Shown here: in pieces, positions 1 to 12,600 of the stretch | How the letters are laid out: each line of letters begins with the position of its first letter | Position numbering within the stretch: position 1 is the stretch's first letter | DNA from: Zonotrichia leucophrys gambelii | Lineage: Eukaryota > Chordata > Aves > Passeriformes > Passerellidae | DNA length: 64,000 nucleotides | Assembly: GCF_028769735.1 (NCBI RefSeq) | Contig: NC_088178.1 | Coordinates: 6,700,001-6,764,000, forward strand | Direction: 5' to 3' | Translations under genes and position numbers: made by a program | The notes under the pieces: generated by a model | What the model saw: only the letters and a program-made list of their open reading frames with translations | Told to the model about the DNA's origin: nothing | Database searches by the model: none

Positions 1-469
1 TGTCTGTGCCCCGAGCACTCCCCACAGAACACAAATTCGCCCTCTTCCCTTTCAGACCACAAAATCAACTTCCAAAAACCAATCACGGCATCTCATTCTA
101 CCTCTGAAATATCTCCTTACATCAGAGGCTGGTTTTCTTTTCTGAATTACTGTTGTATGTAAGAGCTCTCCAGACCTCTTCAGCAGAGGAATCTGGTCCA
201 ATTTCTTCTTCTGCCCAGTAAGTGGAAAAATTTTTGATGTAAATTTACTCGGTATGACATCATCTGAAAGGACCACTTTATTTCAAAGTATCTTCATCTT
301 CCACTTCACACAGTACTGGAGCTAAACTCAAACAACCACTCCAGGGCAAAAGGCCTTATATTATTATTATTCCAAATTATCCATCTTATTCTCTTCCATT
401 AAACTGCCCTGACTTAAAAGCCTCCTCCCACAAGAGGGAACACCACAGAGCAGGATCTGTCCCTGGTAC
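1..469. other. HMCN1: HMCN1 intron (partial), nothing recognised
   Basis: Sequence downstream of the Ig 18 first-half exon. I see no second half of Ig 18, no repeat and no other coding signal. Confidence 0.7.
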
Positions 470-621
470 CTGGAGGCCATTGCTGACACTGGACACAGGG
501 CTCCCATCCTTCAGCCATGTCAGGATAGGGGCAGGGATGCCTCTGGCTTCACACTCCAGTCTCACTGCATTATTGACCACTACTGTCACCATGTCACTGC
601 TGCCAGAGATGGATGGGGGCA
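470..621 (-). CDS. HMCN1: HMCN1 exon: Ig domain 18, first half (last exon in window)
   Basis: 152 bases. [20 protein letters not shown], then [20 protein letters not shown] and [11 protein letters not shown], ending in phase 0. Cys in 'LECEARG', Trp in 'LTWLKDG'. The continuation (expected to begin like 'VLSGGR') is not found in bases 1-469, so it lies to the left of the window. Acceptor tttcag, donor gtacca. Confidence 0.97.
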
Positions 622-3600
622 CTGAAAAAAAAAATACACAGAAAAAGGGCTGTAACAGCTACATAAGCATATTAATCACAATGAAATGAAACAGGCTGCC
701 TAGTTTTGGATGTTATTTCTCTTTTCTCATGTTACTCCTGCTAAACTCTTGTAATGTCTTTGTTCTGCGCCAGATCCTGCTCTTCCCTAGCATGAGCAGG
801 CAGATAACTGCAGTGAAACTACTGTGAGCAAGGTATGTGGGACTGGGCCCACAGCCCAGAGGACAGCTGTGAAACCCAGGAACCACACCATAAAGCCAGA
901 AAATATTCCCTCAAACTCTTCTACTATTCCATTTAGACCTTGTGAAAGACTTGAGGAGTGGTAGGGATTAAAGAAAGGAGTTTACCATATAGACCACATA
1001 AAGCAAATCCATACACAGAGTGATGAACTGCCCTGGCAGAGCATATGGAAACGTTTATCAGATTAGACTGGAAAACATCTGCCTCTCTGATGACACAAAA
1101 CATTGCAATGGAACATCTAAAGCACTTACTCTAGGCACACAGTCTAGCAAATGTTGTAGGGCTCTGGTAGAAAGGGAGACAATCATTTAAAAAGGAAGAT
1201 GTTTCATGCACTAGGAGAATCAAAACTATTCTATTAGCTACTACCATTAATAACTTAGTGATAAAGTTTAAAAGTCAGTATTAGATAAAAACTTAATGTT
1301 TAAGGTCACTCCTGCAAAGAGATGAGAATGGTGTGAGCTACTCATACATATCACTCTGTGTGAGCGGAGAAAACATGAAAATTCTGCACTGAATATAAGA
1401 TTCATTAATGAATTTAGCAACTTCTAAGAGCCTGTACCTCAGGTTGTGGCTGCCCCATCCCTGGAAGTGTCCAAGGCCATGCTGGACAGGGCTTGGAGCA
1501 ATGTGGGATAGTGGAAGGTGTCCCTGCCCATGGCAGGGGGTGGAACTGGATGGGCTTTAAGGTCCTTTCCAACCCAAACAACTCCATGATTCTGTGATTC
1601 TCTATATATTCTGAAATATATATTTCAGCAATAGCAGTAAGGGCAGAAAAAGGGCCTAGGATTTTATAATTTTTTCATTTTTTCCCCACAGAGTTCCTCC
1701 TATTGCAGTACAACAGCATCCATTGTTCTCAAATGCCTGAGAAAGCTATAGTGGGGAGAAAGAAGTGAAAAAAATTAAAACAATGAAATCCTATGAATTC
1801 TAACTAAACTTGCATTCCACCAGATTCCTTCAGTTGGCCTGCCTGATTCCATTCAGTGTTAAGCCTAAGGTATCAAGCATTGTTTTTCAATGCCAGAAAG
1901 ATCTGATAACACTATTAGCAACAGAAACTGGTGAATAAGACTAGTAGTTGACAGAGGCAGATGCTCATGGAAATCTAGAGCAGCCTTTCCATAAATGCAG
2001 TACAACTTTCAGTACTTGGCATTTGAGCCTGCTCTCCATTAAAGAGTCATTGCTTCCACTGGTAAAGAGGGCAACACCTTTTAGTTTTGTCTTCTCAATC
2101 TCGTAAACCCTAAGGACAGTGGAGGATGAACCTGTGGATGGTGAATTCCAGCACCTCTCTACTGTCAGCCTGGCAGGACACCAGCTGAATGAAGCAGGCT
2201 CATGGACAGTTGAATGCAATTAGTTCCTTTGATGCCGTTACTTGTGGCTGTAACTGCATATACTCTGTTCTAGAAGGGGAACCTCTGTGACTTAGAAAAT
2301 TTCATTTCCCTAGAAAACTCTGGACGTGTTTGCTGAAATTCTGCCATCCCTAAAAAGACACACGTACTCAAGGGTTATTTTCCATTTAACTAGAATAATG
2401 ACCTTAGCTCTAAGGATTTCCCGGGAATTCATCACTGGGTGGGGTTAATTGCCTTTGACTGTGTCTTGTGCCATCAGTTTTTCCCATGATGGTCATTAAA
2501 TGCATGGAAACACACTGCCCAAGTCATTAATTAACATTAATAGGAACTATATACTGTGTGTGCATGTCAGCTGGGGACACTGTGCCAAATTTGGGCCACA
2601 TTTTTCATGGAAGACTCCCACAGAAAACCGGCTACATGCACATGGATGTATCAAAGGTAAGAATTTGGATTATGGCCACATCCAAAAGCCACTGAAATCA
2701 GTGCAAAAGCTCCAGCTGAACTTTTGCTTAGGTGTCTCATGTCAGCAAACACCCACACACTTCCACTTCATCTTCTTGGACACAGCACATTTTTCTTTAA
2801 AACTCTTGGATTATGAAAGAGCATTTGATCTGTGTCCTTTGTCTACTGCGAGCTTCAAAGTCACCTACAACAAATCCCAGCAACTGCCCAGGCCTCCAAA
2901 TTGCTCAAGTGATACCTTAAACAAAATCCCTCTTACATAAATTCATTCTTCCTAGGAATGCCTTCCCTTGGCACATTTTCCACATTCAAAACACCTATTC
3001 CAATATCAGCTAGAAAACAGAAGAGTGAAGAGCATGGAGTGCCAGGACAAGGAGGAATGACTTCCCTTTGCTAGAGGACAGGGTTAGATTAGATATTGGG
3101 AACGAAATCTTGGCTGTGAGGGTGGAGAGGGCCCTGGAATGGAATTCCCAGAGAAGCTGTGGCTGCCCCTGGATCCCTGGAAGTGTCTCAGGCCAGGTTG
3201 GACAGGACTTGGAGCAACCTGGGCTAGTGGAAGGTGTCTCTGCCTATGGCAGGAGGTAGCACTGGATGGGCTGTAAGGTCCCTTCCAACCAGAACCACCC
3301 TGAGATTCTGTAATCACATGATGAAAGACACCAAGTCTGTTAAGCAGACTGGAAAAGGAGGAAAGCAAAGGTGGAGTCTGCATGTATTCTTCCTAAGTGT
3401 CACAATACAGGGCAAGAGGAAATAGCCTTGAGTTGTGTTGGAGGTAGGGAGGTTAATTTAGATATTAGCACAAGTTTCTTCATGGATAGGGTAGGCAGCA
3501 ACTGGCAAAGCTGCCCAGGGCAGTGGTGGGATTTAAAAGCTGCATGGATGGAGCACTTGGGGACATGGATCAGCGGTGGCCTTGGCACACCGGGCAATGC

Positions 3601-6600
3601 TCAGTGCTCACTGGGACTCAATGCTCTCAGAAGGGTTCCCCAAGCCCCAGTTCCGTGGTTGTGCACTCACCATGCACCTGGAGGCTGTAGAGCAGCTCGG
3701 CCGTGCCCGCGGCGTTGGCAGCCAGGCACCTGTAGAGGCCGGAGTCGGCCACCTGCGCGCCCTCGATGCGCAGCACCTGTCCCCTGTCACCCAGCGCGCG
3801 CCCGTCCTTGGACCACGACACGGCTGCGGAGGAGAACGGGGACAAATCACTGACAGCCCCGACAGATATGGCACCACAGAACTGTCACACTGGCCACCTC
3901 AGCTTTCACACACACGCCAACGTTTAACAGTCAATGGCAGCTTTAGTTGTGATTAAGAATAACAAAATGGAACAGAAAATCAGGAAATAGGAAGATTTCC
4001 TGACTATTAACAGCAAATCTGACACCATCATCCACATCCCCCATATATTTACAGAAAAAAGTTCTGAAACTGAGACATTACAACATAAAGTAAATTATAG
4101 GAAATTTACTTATCCTATACCAAGGGAAAGAGCAGCTGTTTAAAACCACACAAAAATAAAAGGTGTCCCTGCCCATGGCAGGAGGATGGAAGCAGATGAG
4201 CTTTCACGTTCTTTCCAACCCAAATCATCCAGGGATACTATAATATCCCTAGATATTATAGAGATATATAATATGAGATAGATAGAAGATCTATCCAGGG
4301 ATTCTATAACATGTATCAATTTTTTTTACCTTTTACCTTAAATTGTTACTACATTAAACTGAACTACCTGGGACAAAGAATCAAAACATAAGCAACCAAA
4401 TCAAAGGGCAACTGGCAGATCAAAAAACTGAACATAAAGAGCAGAAAACTTGGTGTTACTACAGAAGAAAATGTTATAGGAAGTTGACAACCAAGAAAAT
4501 CTGCAGGTTTTGCATCTCAGCCAAAAGATGGCACCATGCATCAGGAGAAAGGGTCATTCTTTGCTGGCCAGAGGCTTTGCTGGCACCACTTCACTACTCA
4601 CATCAAATTACTGCTCATGGAAGGATTATCTCTAATACACATGGGGGTTTTGTGGAAAGACTCACACCCACCAAGTGCTCTGTCCTGATTGATAGAAAAG
4701 ACTTGCACAAAGCTTTTCTCTTTTCCAGTGGGCTGCTGTGCTCTGACTTTCCTGACTCATGTTATATCTTGACAATAAGATGTACCATTGCATCACACTA
4801 GGGGAGACCAAACTATTCTTATTGCATAAATTATCTGAAATCCATTGTTTTAGTTGTTGATAACTAAAATAATTGAACATTTGGATGATAAAGGAAAAAA
4901 AAATTAAAAGGAGCATAAAATAGACATAAAATTCTTCTGCTTTTATAACATTTTACTTCCTCAATATTTTAACTTTTTTAATGTAAGTATAAATTATTCT
5001 ACAAAATAATACTTTGCTGTGAATAATTTTTAAAAAGGCAGAAAAGGAGAAGCTGGATGCACATCTGAAATGTAATAACACCTTTCATCTGAAAACGTTG
5101 CTATAATCAGCATGAGAGTAATTTGCTATATTAGATATAAACTCTTACTAACAATTCCCCCTGTTTTGCCTTACAATAATTAATACAGCAAATTGCACTC
5201 ATAATAATATATCTTTTTATATCTTGTTAGGTAACAAAACCCACACATTAAAGAAATCCTAGACATGAGCACACGTGACAGGCACACTCAATCCATAAAG
5301 TATTTCAGGTCTGCCTTACACTAACAAATACTGAATTGACAGGAGATAAAAGTGGATGTGTTTAAAGCTCATTCAGTAGAAATCAAATAGTGTTCTTGCC
5401 TGTGGACAGGGCATCACAAGTGAATAGATTATCCTTGTGATGTGTTTTCACTCATTTATCAGTGGGGATCACTGAATTCCTCAATCCTTCATCAATGTCA
5501 GCCATACATTGACATTTCCCATCACACAGTTTCTAGCTGGTTTAAAATCACACAATTAGCTCCACATTCAGCATATCCATTACTTTCAAAGATACATGAA
5601 GGCGAAACCCTTGATGAGATGTTCCCCAAGGTGCACATGGATACCTGGCAGAGGGTTCCCAGTTGCTCTGCATTCAAGATGGATTGGATTATTCACCACC
5701 ACTGTTTCATTTAATATTTTTCCTGCATCTTCCAGACTGGGTGGTTCTGGGAAGAGACAAAAGCAGCAGGTTTCCATTAATTCAGCCACCCAGCTAGCAG
5801 AGCATATGATCACAAAGTCATCTACCCTTGGAGAAACTTTGGGCAGTGAGTTGCACAAGCTTCAGCTGCTGGGTGACCAAGGAATTTCTCCAGAAATTCC
5901 ATCTCTGAAAGAGGAATACTCTCTAATTATATCATCTCATTAATGGTAAGAGGAATAAAGCATTATTTCTGCTAGTTTTCATTTTTTTTCCAGGAAAAAT
6001 GGAACTTAAAGATTTGCAAGTAATGGGTACACAACACAGAACAGCAATTCTTTCTTGTGGCAAGCTCCTCCCACTTCAGCTGGTGATACTAAACTGAGTA
6101 GCGTAGACAGCTTTTACCTTCCTGAAGTTCCAAAATCTGAAAAATGACAGAAATGCCAGATAGTAAAGAGTTTGAACATAAAGACTGACAGCAAAGGAGC
6201 GCTTTATGAGCATGGGACTGACACTGAAGTTGGTTGTGATGCAATTATCACAGTCTGAATGTGGCTCCTCTTTCTAAGTCCCACCCACAGAGACTCTGCA
6301 ACCTCTCCTCTTTCAGTTTAACACCTTCCAGTTACTGGCTAGGTTTGGCAATAAAAGTCAACGAAGCCATACCCTGTGAAAATATTGCCACAGCCTATTC
6401 CTGCACCTCCTGAGGATTCCCACTCCTCCTTTGAGCACTGGGTCACATCAGCAATGCACAACACTTCGTGACCACTTCTAAGCCAATTACATGTAAATCA
6501 TGGTGAAAGTATTTATTAAATTCCCATGAAAACGACAGCTTCTTAAGTTTCCATGATTCTTTTTCTATTGTTTTTAGCTGCAAAAGAAAATTCCTCTTAA

Positions 6601-9600
6601 ACAGGGTGAAAAATCCCTGCACAAGAAAATATTCCTTTCTCAGAAAAGTTATTCCTGTAACAATTTCCCATTTCCCAGGGTCACGGGGGAATATCAATAT
6701 CCACAAAAACCTTGGATGAAATTAGTAATAACAGCGGTGGTGTATCACAAATTGATTCAGAAACACAGAGTGCCCTTCTGAGGGGTGGGTTAGTAGAAAT
6801 ATGTTTGACTTTTTGGGATACCTCTGAGCAGCAGAGGTACCGGTAAAGACATTCATTCATCTCTGTGTCCTTTGGTATTACAGGAGAGAGGTCAGACTCC
6901 ACAAAAGCCAGTTTTTGCCCTCACTCCTTACTAATGGAGTGGGACAGAGAAAGAGAACGGAGAGGTGGACGTGCAGAGGCAGGAGAAAAGCCAGAGCAAA
7001 GTGAGCCCAGGTGCAAGAGCCGCGTGGACAGCCCGGTTTGGGCGCGTTACCGTGCACGTGGAGCCAGGTGTGCTGCTGGGCCTCCCCCGCAGCATTGGTG
7101 GCCACGCAGGTGTAGCGGGCGGCATCTCCGGGCAGGGCCTTGCCAAGCTGCAGGACACGGCCCGAGGCCTCCAGCTGTTCCCAAACACAGAGAGGAGCCG
7201 TGAGACACCACTGCCCCCAGCACAGCCACTCGCGGTGGGCAGACATGGCCGGGCTCATCCCCTCCCAACCCCGGCTCATGGAACAAGGACTGCTGGGTCA
7301 GAGATTTCAGTGTCCCTGGGACAGCAGCATCAGGAGCTGTACAGGTGTAAGGAGACCTGGCTGGCAAGGGGCAGGCAGGCAAAGGAGACTGCAGGCAAGG
7401 TACCAAAAACTGCTCCAGCCATGGGAAATCAAAGCCACTGCAAGCACTCACCCCCGGAACATGCAAGCACCGAGGAGGGCTCTTCGTGGAAAGGCAGCAT
7501 CTCACCAGGAAAAGGGAATTACAGGTAGCTGGCTGCAGCAATCACAGAACAACTTAGCTAATCCCACCTCACAGGGATGAGTGGCTAAGAGGCATCTCAC
7601 AATCAGCAACAAGCATTTGACCTTGAAAGGCTAAGTACAACTGGAAGGAGACAGATTCTGAATTTCCAGTCATGGACTCTCCTGATATGAGGTGATTAGT
7701 GAGATTCAGTTGACTGAACACTGCTATTACCTGAGATACCACCCTAATCAGGCAGAAAGTCCCTGACTCTGCAGGATGGCTCTTGAGCACTTTTGTATTA
7801 CAGTGTGAGAGAAGCGAAAGGAAAAGAAGCACTAATGTGTATAACTTACAGCAATTATCTTCCATGGTTTGGATCCCATAAAAGAATCATGCTTACTCTG
7901 ATATTTCCCCTGGCTGTGTTTACTGGCTGTCCATCTTTTAACCAGGTTATGGAAGGGCTGGGGATGCCACTGGCTATGCACTGCAGTGTCACAGGCTTGT
8001 GGAGCACAACTGCTCTCTCGGAAGGCCCAGCTGATTTAATGGTTGGAGGAACTGCAAAAAGCACCAGAAAAAAAAAACATTGCCTCATTTAAAAATGTAC
8101 ATTTATATATATAGAAGCAGTATCCCAGAGCTAAGTGCAGCTTTTCTTCTACTTCCAGATCCAGTGGAAGGTGTCCCTGCCATGGCTGGTGTCCAACTCA
8201 AACCATTCTATGATCCTATTTCATCTAATCTCCTCTCCAGTTTTACAACCTGCTAATGCAAATAAACATTTATAAAAAGTTTGAGCACCTTCTTGCCAGC
8301 AATTTGAAACAAAAGCAGCCTGCTGCTTCCTGCCCACCTTGAGTAACCTACCGTGAACTGTAACATCAAATTCCTTTTCACGTTCTCCTGCCTTGTTTGC
8401 AGCCACACATTTATAGCGGCCGCTGTCTGACACTTGAGCTTGAGAGATGACAAGTTTCTGTCCATTTAATAAGACCTTGTGTCCAGCCTCCTCGCCAAGT
8501 GGCTGACCATCCTTGAACCACCTACCAAAAAGAAAGTTCCATTTCAGCTGTCATTGAAAGTAAGATCACAACAATCTTAAAATATGCACAATTCTATTAA
8601 ACAGAATGCCTCAGTAACTCTGTTTGCATTTCTAGGGAAGTCTGGAAGTGTCAGGTTGTATTCCCCTTGTCTGAGTGCCATAAATTAAAGGGTTTATCAG
8701 AAGGGAGTATTGGGGAATGGCCACTAAAAACAGTGCCAGAAAGGTGACAGCAGATACTATCAGAGGCAGAGAGGAATTCTCAAAGCAAAAGCAATTATGG
8801 GTGGCAGTACAAAGGGGACATTAAGTTGCATTAGCAAAGGACTTAAAGTTTTTTCTGGTCTTGTTTTCTATCCTCATCTCCAGGACATGGATACTGGCAC
8901 AACAAACCACACTACTCTAAAATGAAATCCTGATGTTGCCAAGTGATGGTGCTATCAATGGAGCCAGGAGTTTGTCCTCTACTCATTAACCATCACTGAT
9001 TAACACTGAGGTGGCTCATTAAGCTCATCTAACCAATCAGCAGGTTTATTTATATTTTGCTACTGTCATACCAGGGCCCTTACGTGATAGTTGGTGAGGG
9101 TGTCCCCCTTGCTGAACAATCCAGCTCCAAAGGGCTATGTAGAATCACAATGTAGCCCAAGAGCTCATCCCCACCTTCCACAAATGGTGGCACTGTAAGA
9201 GAGAAAAATCCACCAAGAGAAACATTTACACATCAGAAATATCAAACAAGTCTCTCTCAAATAGCACTGTTAAACACACACTGATTCATTATGAATCACT
9301 GTTCCTTTCTGAAGGGAAACATCTGCCCAGTGACATTTTGTGGCTTCAAATCACTGCTCTCACCTTTTTACTGTTTTTTGTTTGGTTGTGTTTTCCAGAT
9401 TCTGTCAGAAGAACCTTGTGAAAGGATGGGGTAGGGGTGCTTTTGGCACCCTTCGTCAGCAAAACAAAGACGCAGACACCCTGTCTCATCCTATCTGGGA
9501 TGGAAGCACTGGCACACAGCTCCTCCACTATCAAGACCAGTGACATTTACCTGCAGAAGGAATGCTCTACATCTGCATTCAGTATTATGTTCAAGTGAGC

Positions 9601-12600
9601 AAAACCTAAAAATCAGCTCTTTGCAGTTCTCTTCCATGTCAGGTGAAGACCTCAAGACATTCAGAAGGGACTACTGAGATACAGACTGTGTAATGGATTC
9701 AAGGGATACAGAAGAAAAAGTTTTTTTTTTTCAGTATAAGGTTCAAAGCTTGAACAACAGAAATTCAGAGAAAAAGTCCTCTCCCAGAGGCAACTACTAA
9801 ATGATATTTCTAATGGATTTCTGTGATTTTCTTCTCTGAAGACAAGTAAGAAGAATTTTACAGGTTGATGAGAATATTTACCTACCACATGCACAAAAGT
9901 CCTTCAAGAACTAACCTGAAAGTACAAGTCTTCAACTGTCCTGTAGCCCTGGAGAGAAAATTTGTGCAGTGCTAGTTCAGCTAGATAGAGAGCATGACTA
10001 ACTCATCTTAAGATATTAATACCAACAGAAATAAAACCATAGGCTTTATGGAACTTTTCCACTTTAGCTTTATGGGAACCTGATAAACCTGCAGCTCACA
10101 CACCTAAGATTTCAACGTCATACTTGATTTCTTGTTCTCCAGCTATGCTTGTGGCCACACACCAGTACTGGCCCTGGTCAGCCTCAGCGGCGTTCAGGAT
10201 CTCCAGCTGCTTCCCCCCAGCCAGGACACGGAGCTTCTCACTTGCTTTCACAGGAACTCCATCTTTTAACCAGGTCAGGAGAGGGGGAGGGTTGCCAGCA
10301 GCCTTACACTCCAACGTCAGGGAATTCCCAGCAACCACCTGCCTGCTCTGGGCTGTGTCAGCATCACCCTCAATTACTGGAGGAACTGCAGAAAGGAAGA
10401 AATATATTGCAAGCCATTAATTCTGTAGCCAGAAAATGTATTAAGAGAAAATGGTTTTGTTCCACCCACTCTGGCTCCATCTGCCATCACGTCACGCACA
10501 ATTTCATGTGAAAATTTGCTGCTGGGGCAAGGCAAAGTGGAGAAGTCAGATGATGTAGCTCAAAACTGACCAGCTGTATAAAACAGAGGATATGCAGTAC
10601 TTTGAGAGGGAAGAACTAGACAAGAAGGACTTAAAGGAGTATAGTAAACATCCCATCCAGAATGGTTCTTTCAACTACGTATTGCTTAGCATGCAGATGT
10701 GAGATAGAGAATGGAAATGCATAGAAGAGAAATAGTTGAGTAGAGGAAAGCATGGTACCAAGGCCAGTGAAGGGAGAGCAGGGTTAGATGGGATATTGGG
10801 AAGGAATTGTTCCCTGTGAGGGTGAGGAGGCCCTGGCACAGGGTGCCCAGAGAAGCTGTGGCTGTGCCTGGATCCCTGGAAGCATCCAAGGCCAAGGTGA
10901 ATGGGGCTTGGAGCAAATCTGGGACAGTGGAAGGTGTCCCTACCCATGGCAGGGGTGGGACTGGATGGGTTTAAGGTCCCTTTCAATCCACACCATTTTA
11001 TGATTCCATGAAGTCAAAAGCTGTCAGAGAGTCCCATAAAGCAGAAGGTCTAAATCTCCCTCTACACAGCCCTGCCAACAGAGGCCAGAATTTAATCACA
11101 GGCACTGCCAGGCAGCAGAGGCTGGAGATCTCTTCCACAGCCGTTGTGCAGGAGCAGTAAGGCAGTCCAGGAGCTGTCCCTCACCGTAGACATCCACGTG
11201 GAAGAGCTTCTCTGCAGCCCCTGCAGTGCTGCTGGCGCGACACGAGTACTGGGCAGAGTCTGACACCTGCGCCCGCGGGATCTGCAGGAACTGCCCTCTG
11301 TCCACGTACAGAGCCTGTGGGCTGGAAATCACACGCTGCCCATCCTTGTACCAGGTGATGGTGGGCACAGGGATTCCCTTGGTTTCACATTCCAGATTTA
11401 TCAGGTTGTTGAGGAGCACAGATACCTCTGTGGTAATGTTTCCTCCCTTAATACTGGGGGGGACTAATTCAAAAGACAAAAACAACAACATTAAAGCCTT
11501 AGAGTACAAACTGTGTGCAGATTTAAACAAAACATTAGAATGCTGTAAGAATAAAATATCTTCATCAGCCTTCCAACGCTTCCTGCTGTCTTTGTTTGGT
11601 TCTTTGCCCAGCAGAGCTCATCTATCATCTGTACAGTCCTTCAAGGCACACAGGGTAGAAAGCATGAAGAGAACACAAAAAAAAAGGCCACCAGGCTCCA
11701 ATATGAGGCAGGTTAGGACAGCTGGGTCTCCATGCCTCCTGCAATGCACTTGGGTAGCCCTCTTCCCCATCTACAAAGAAAGAGCAATCCTTGGATGCCT
11801 TGGGAGGTGCATCCTCCCAGCAAGGATCCTGCTATTGAAAATACCAAACACACCCAAGAGCCTCCACAACGTCAGTGGGAACTGTTCCATGCTCTAAACT
11901 TTTGAGGGTGAAGTCAGTTACTTTGAGACTAAGTATGAGTTTAATAGTCTTGCTTTATATTCCTATTTTTGAAGCTTTTTGGCCCATAGTCATTTCCCTT
12001 GCTCTCTAGGCAGCAGGACTTGGATTTTTCTAGCAAACAAGCTCTTGTGTAAATCAGCCAATATAAAGAGTCCGTAAATCTCTATAGAAGCAATAAAAAC
12101 ACAGTGCAATTGGCAACGACTAAATTTATGGCTGCTGAAAGGACCAGACACATCTGGCAGACACATTGACTCCTCTGCTGCCAAACATGCTCAGTACATC
12201 CACAGATTCCTCTGACTTCCACAGTGGTCATTGAGAACACCACTGCAGAAATGCTAAGTGTCTGTAAATGGATGGATCCCCACCTGAGACAGGTCCTGCA
12301 ATTACCAAAACATAATGAAATATTTACTAATTTAACATGTTTTGTATCAAAAACCCCAAATCCACTGAATATGCGGAAACTCATCCAGTTCAAAGGCAAC
12401 TGCACTTCTCTATCAGAGACGAGGAATGGTTTTAATATGGTGTTTTGGGAAAATATCAAAGCCAAAAGCAGGGCTAAACAGCTAAAACAAAGTAAGAACT
12501 AGCAAGAATTAGCACTGAGGTTCCTCACTTACTCTGTGGGCTTCTGTTTGTCTAGCCAGAACTAATGAGAAATACAAAAGTAAAGACAAGTTCCATTCTT

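Larger units (their letters stand above)
622..5644. other. HMCN1: HMCN1 introns 622-3670 and 3824-5644
   Basis: Apart from the exon at 3671-3823 and the CR1 pieces at 1441, 3036 and 4161, this is ordinary A+T-rich intron sequence. Bases 4240-4320 are a short AT-rich run of 'gata/atata' character just after a CR1 piece. Bases 4800-5440 are very A+T-rich with no recognised element. Confidence 0.6.
5747..10103. other. HMCN1: HMCN1 introns between Ig 17 and Ig 14 exons
   Basis: Introns 5747-7050, 7175-7896, 8052-8351, 8522-9083 and 9193-10103. Only one short CR1 piece (8163-8220) was recognised. Flanks of the exon at 7051 are locally G+C-rich (about 6960-7450). Nothing else seen. Confidence 0.6.

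Noticed and set aside
2500..2940. Plus-strand open frame of 146 codons
   Set aside because: Within an intron; composition and sequence resemble no family I know and no splice or promoter context supports it.
6965..7528. Plus-strand open frame of 187 codons
   Set aside because: Antisense to the G+C-rich exon at 7051-7174 and its flanks; no protein similarity seen.
11226..11897. Plus-strand open frame of 223 codons
   Set aside because: It is largely the antisense shadow of the Ig 13 exon (11185-11463) plus intron, with no recognisable domain.
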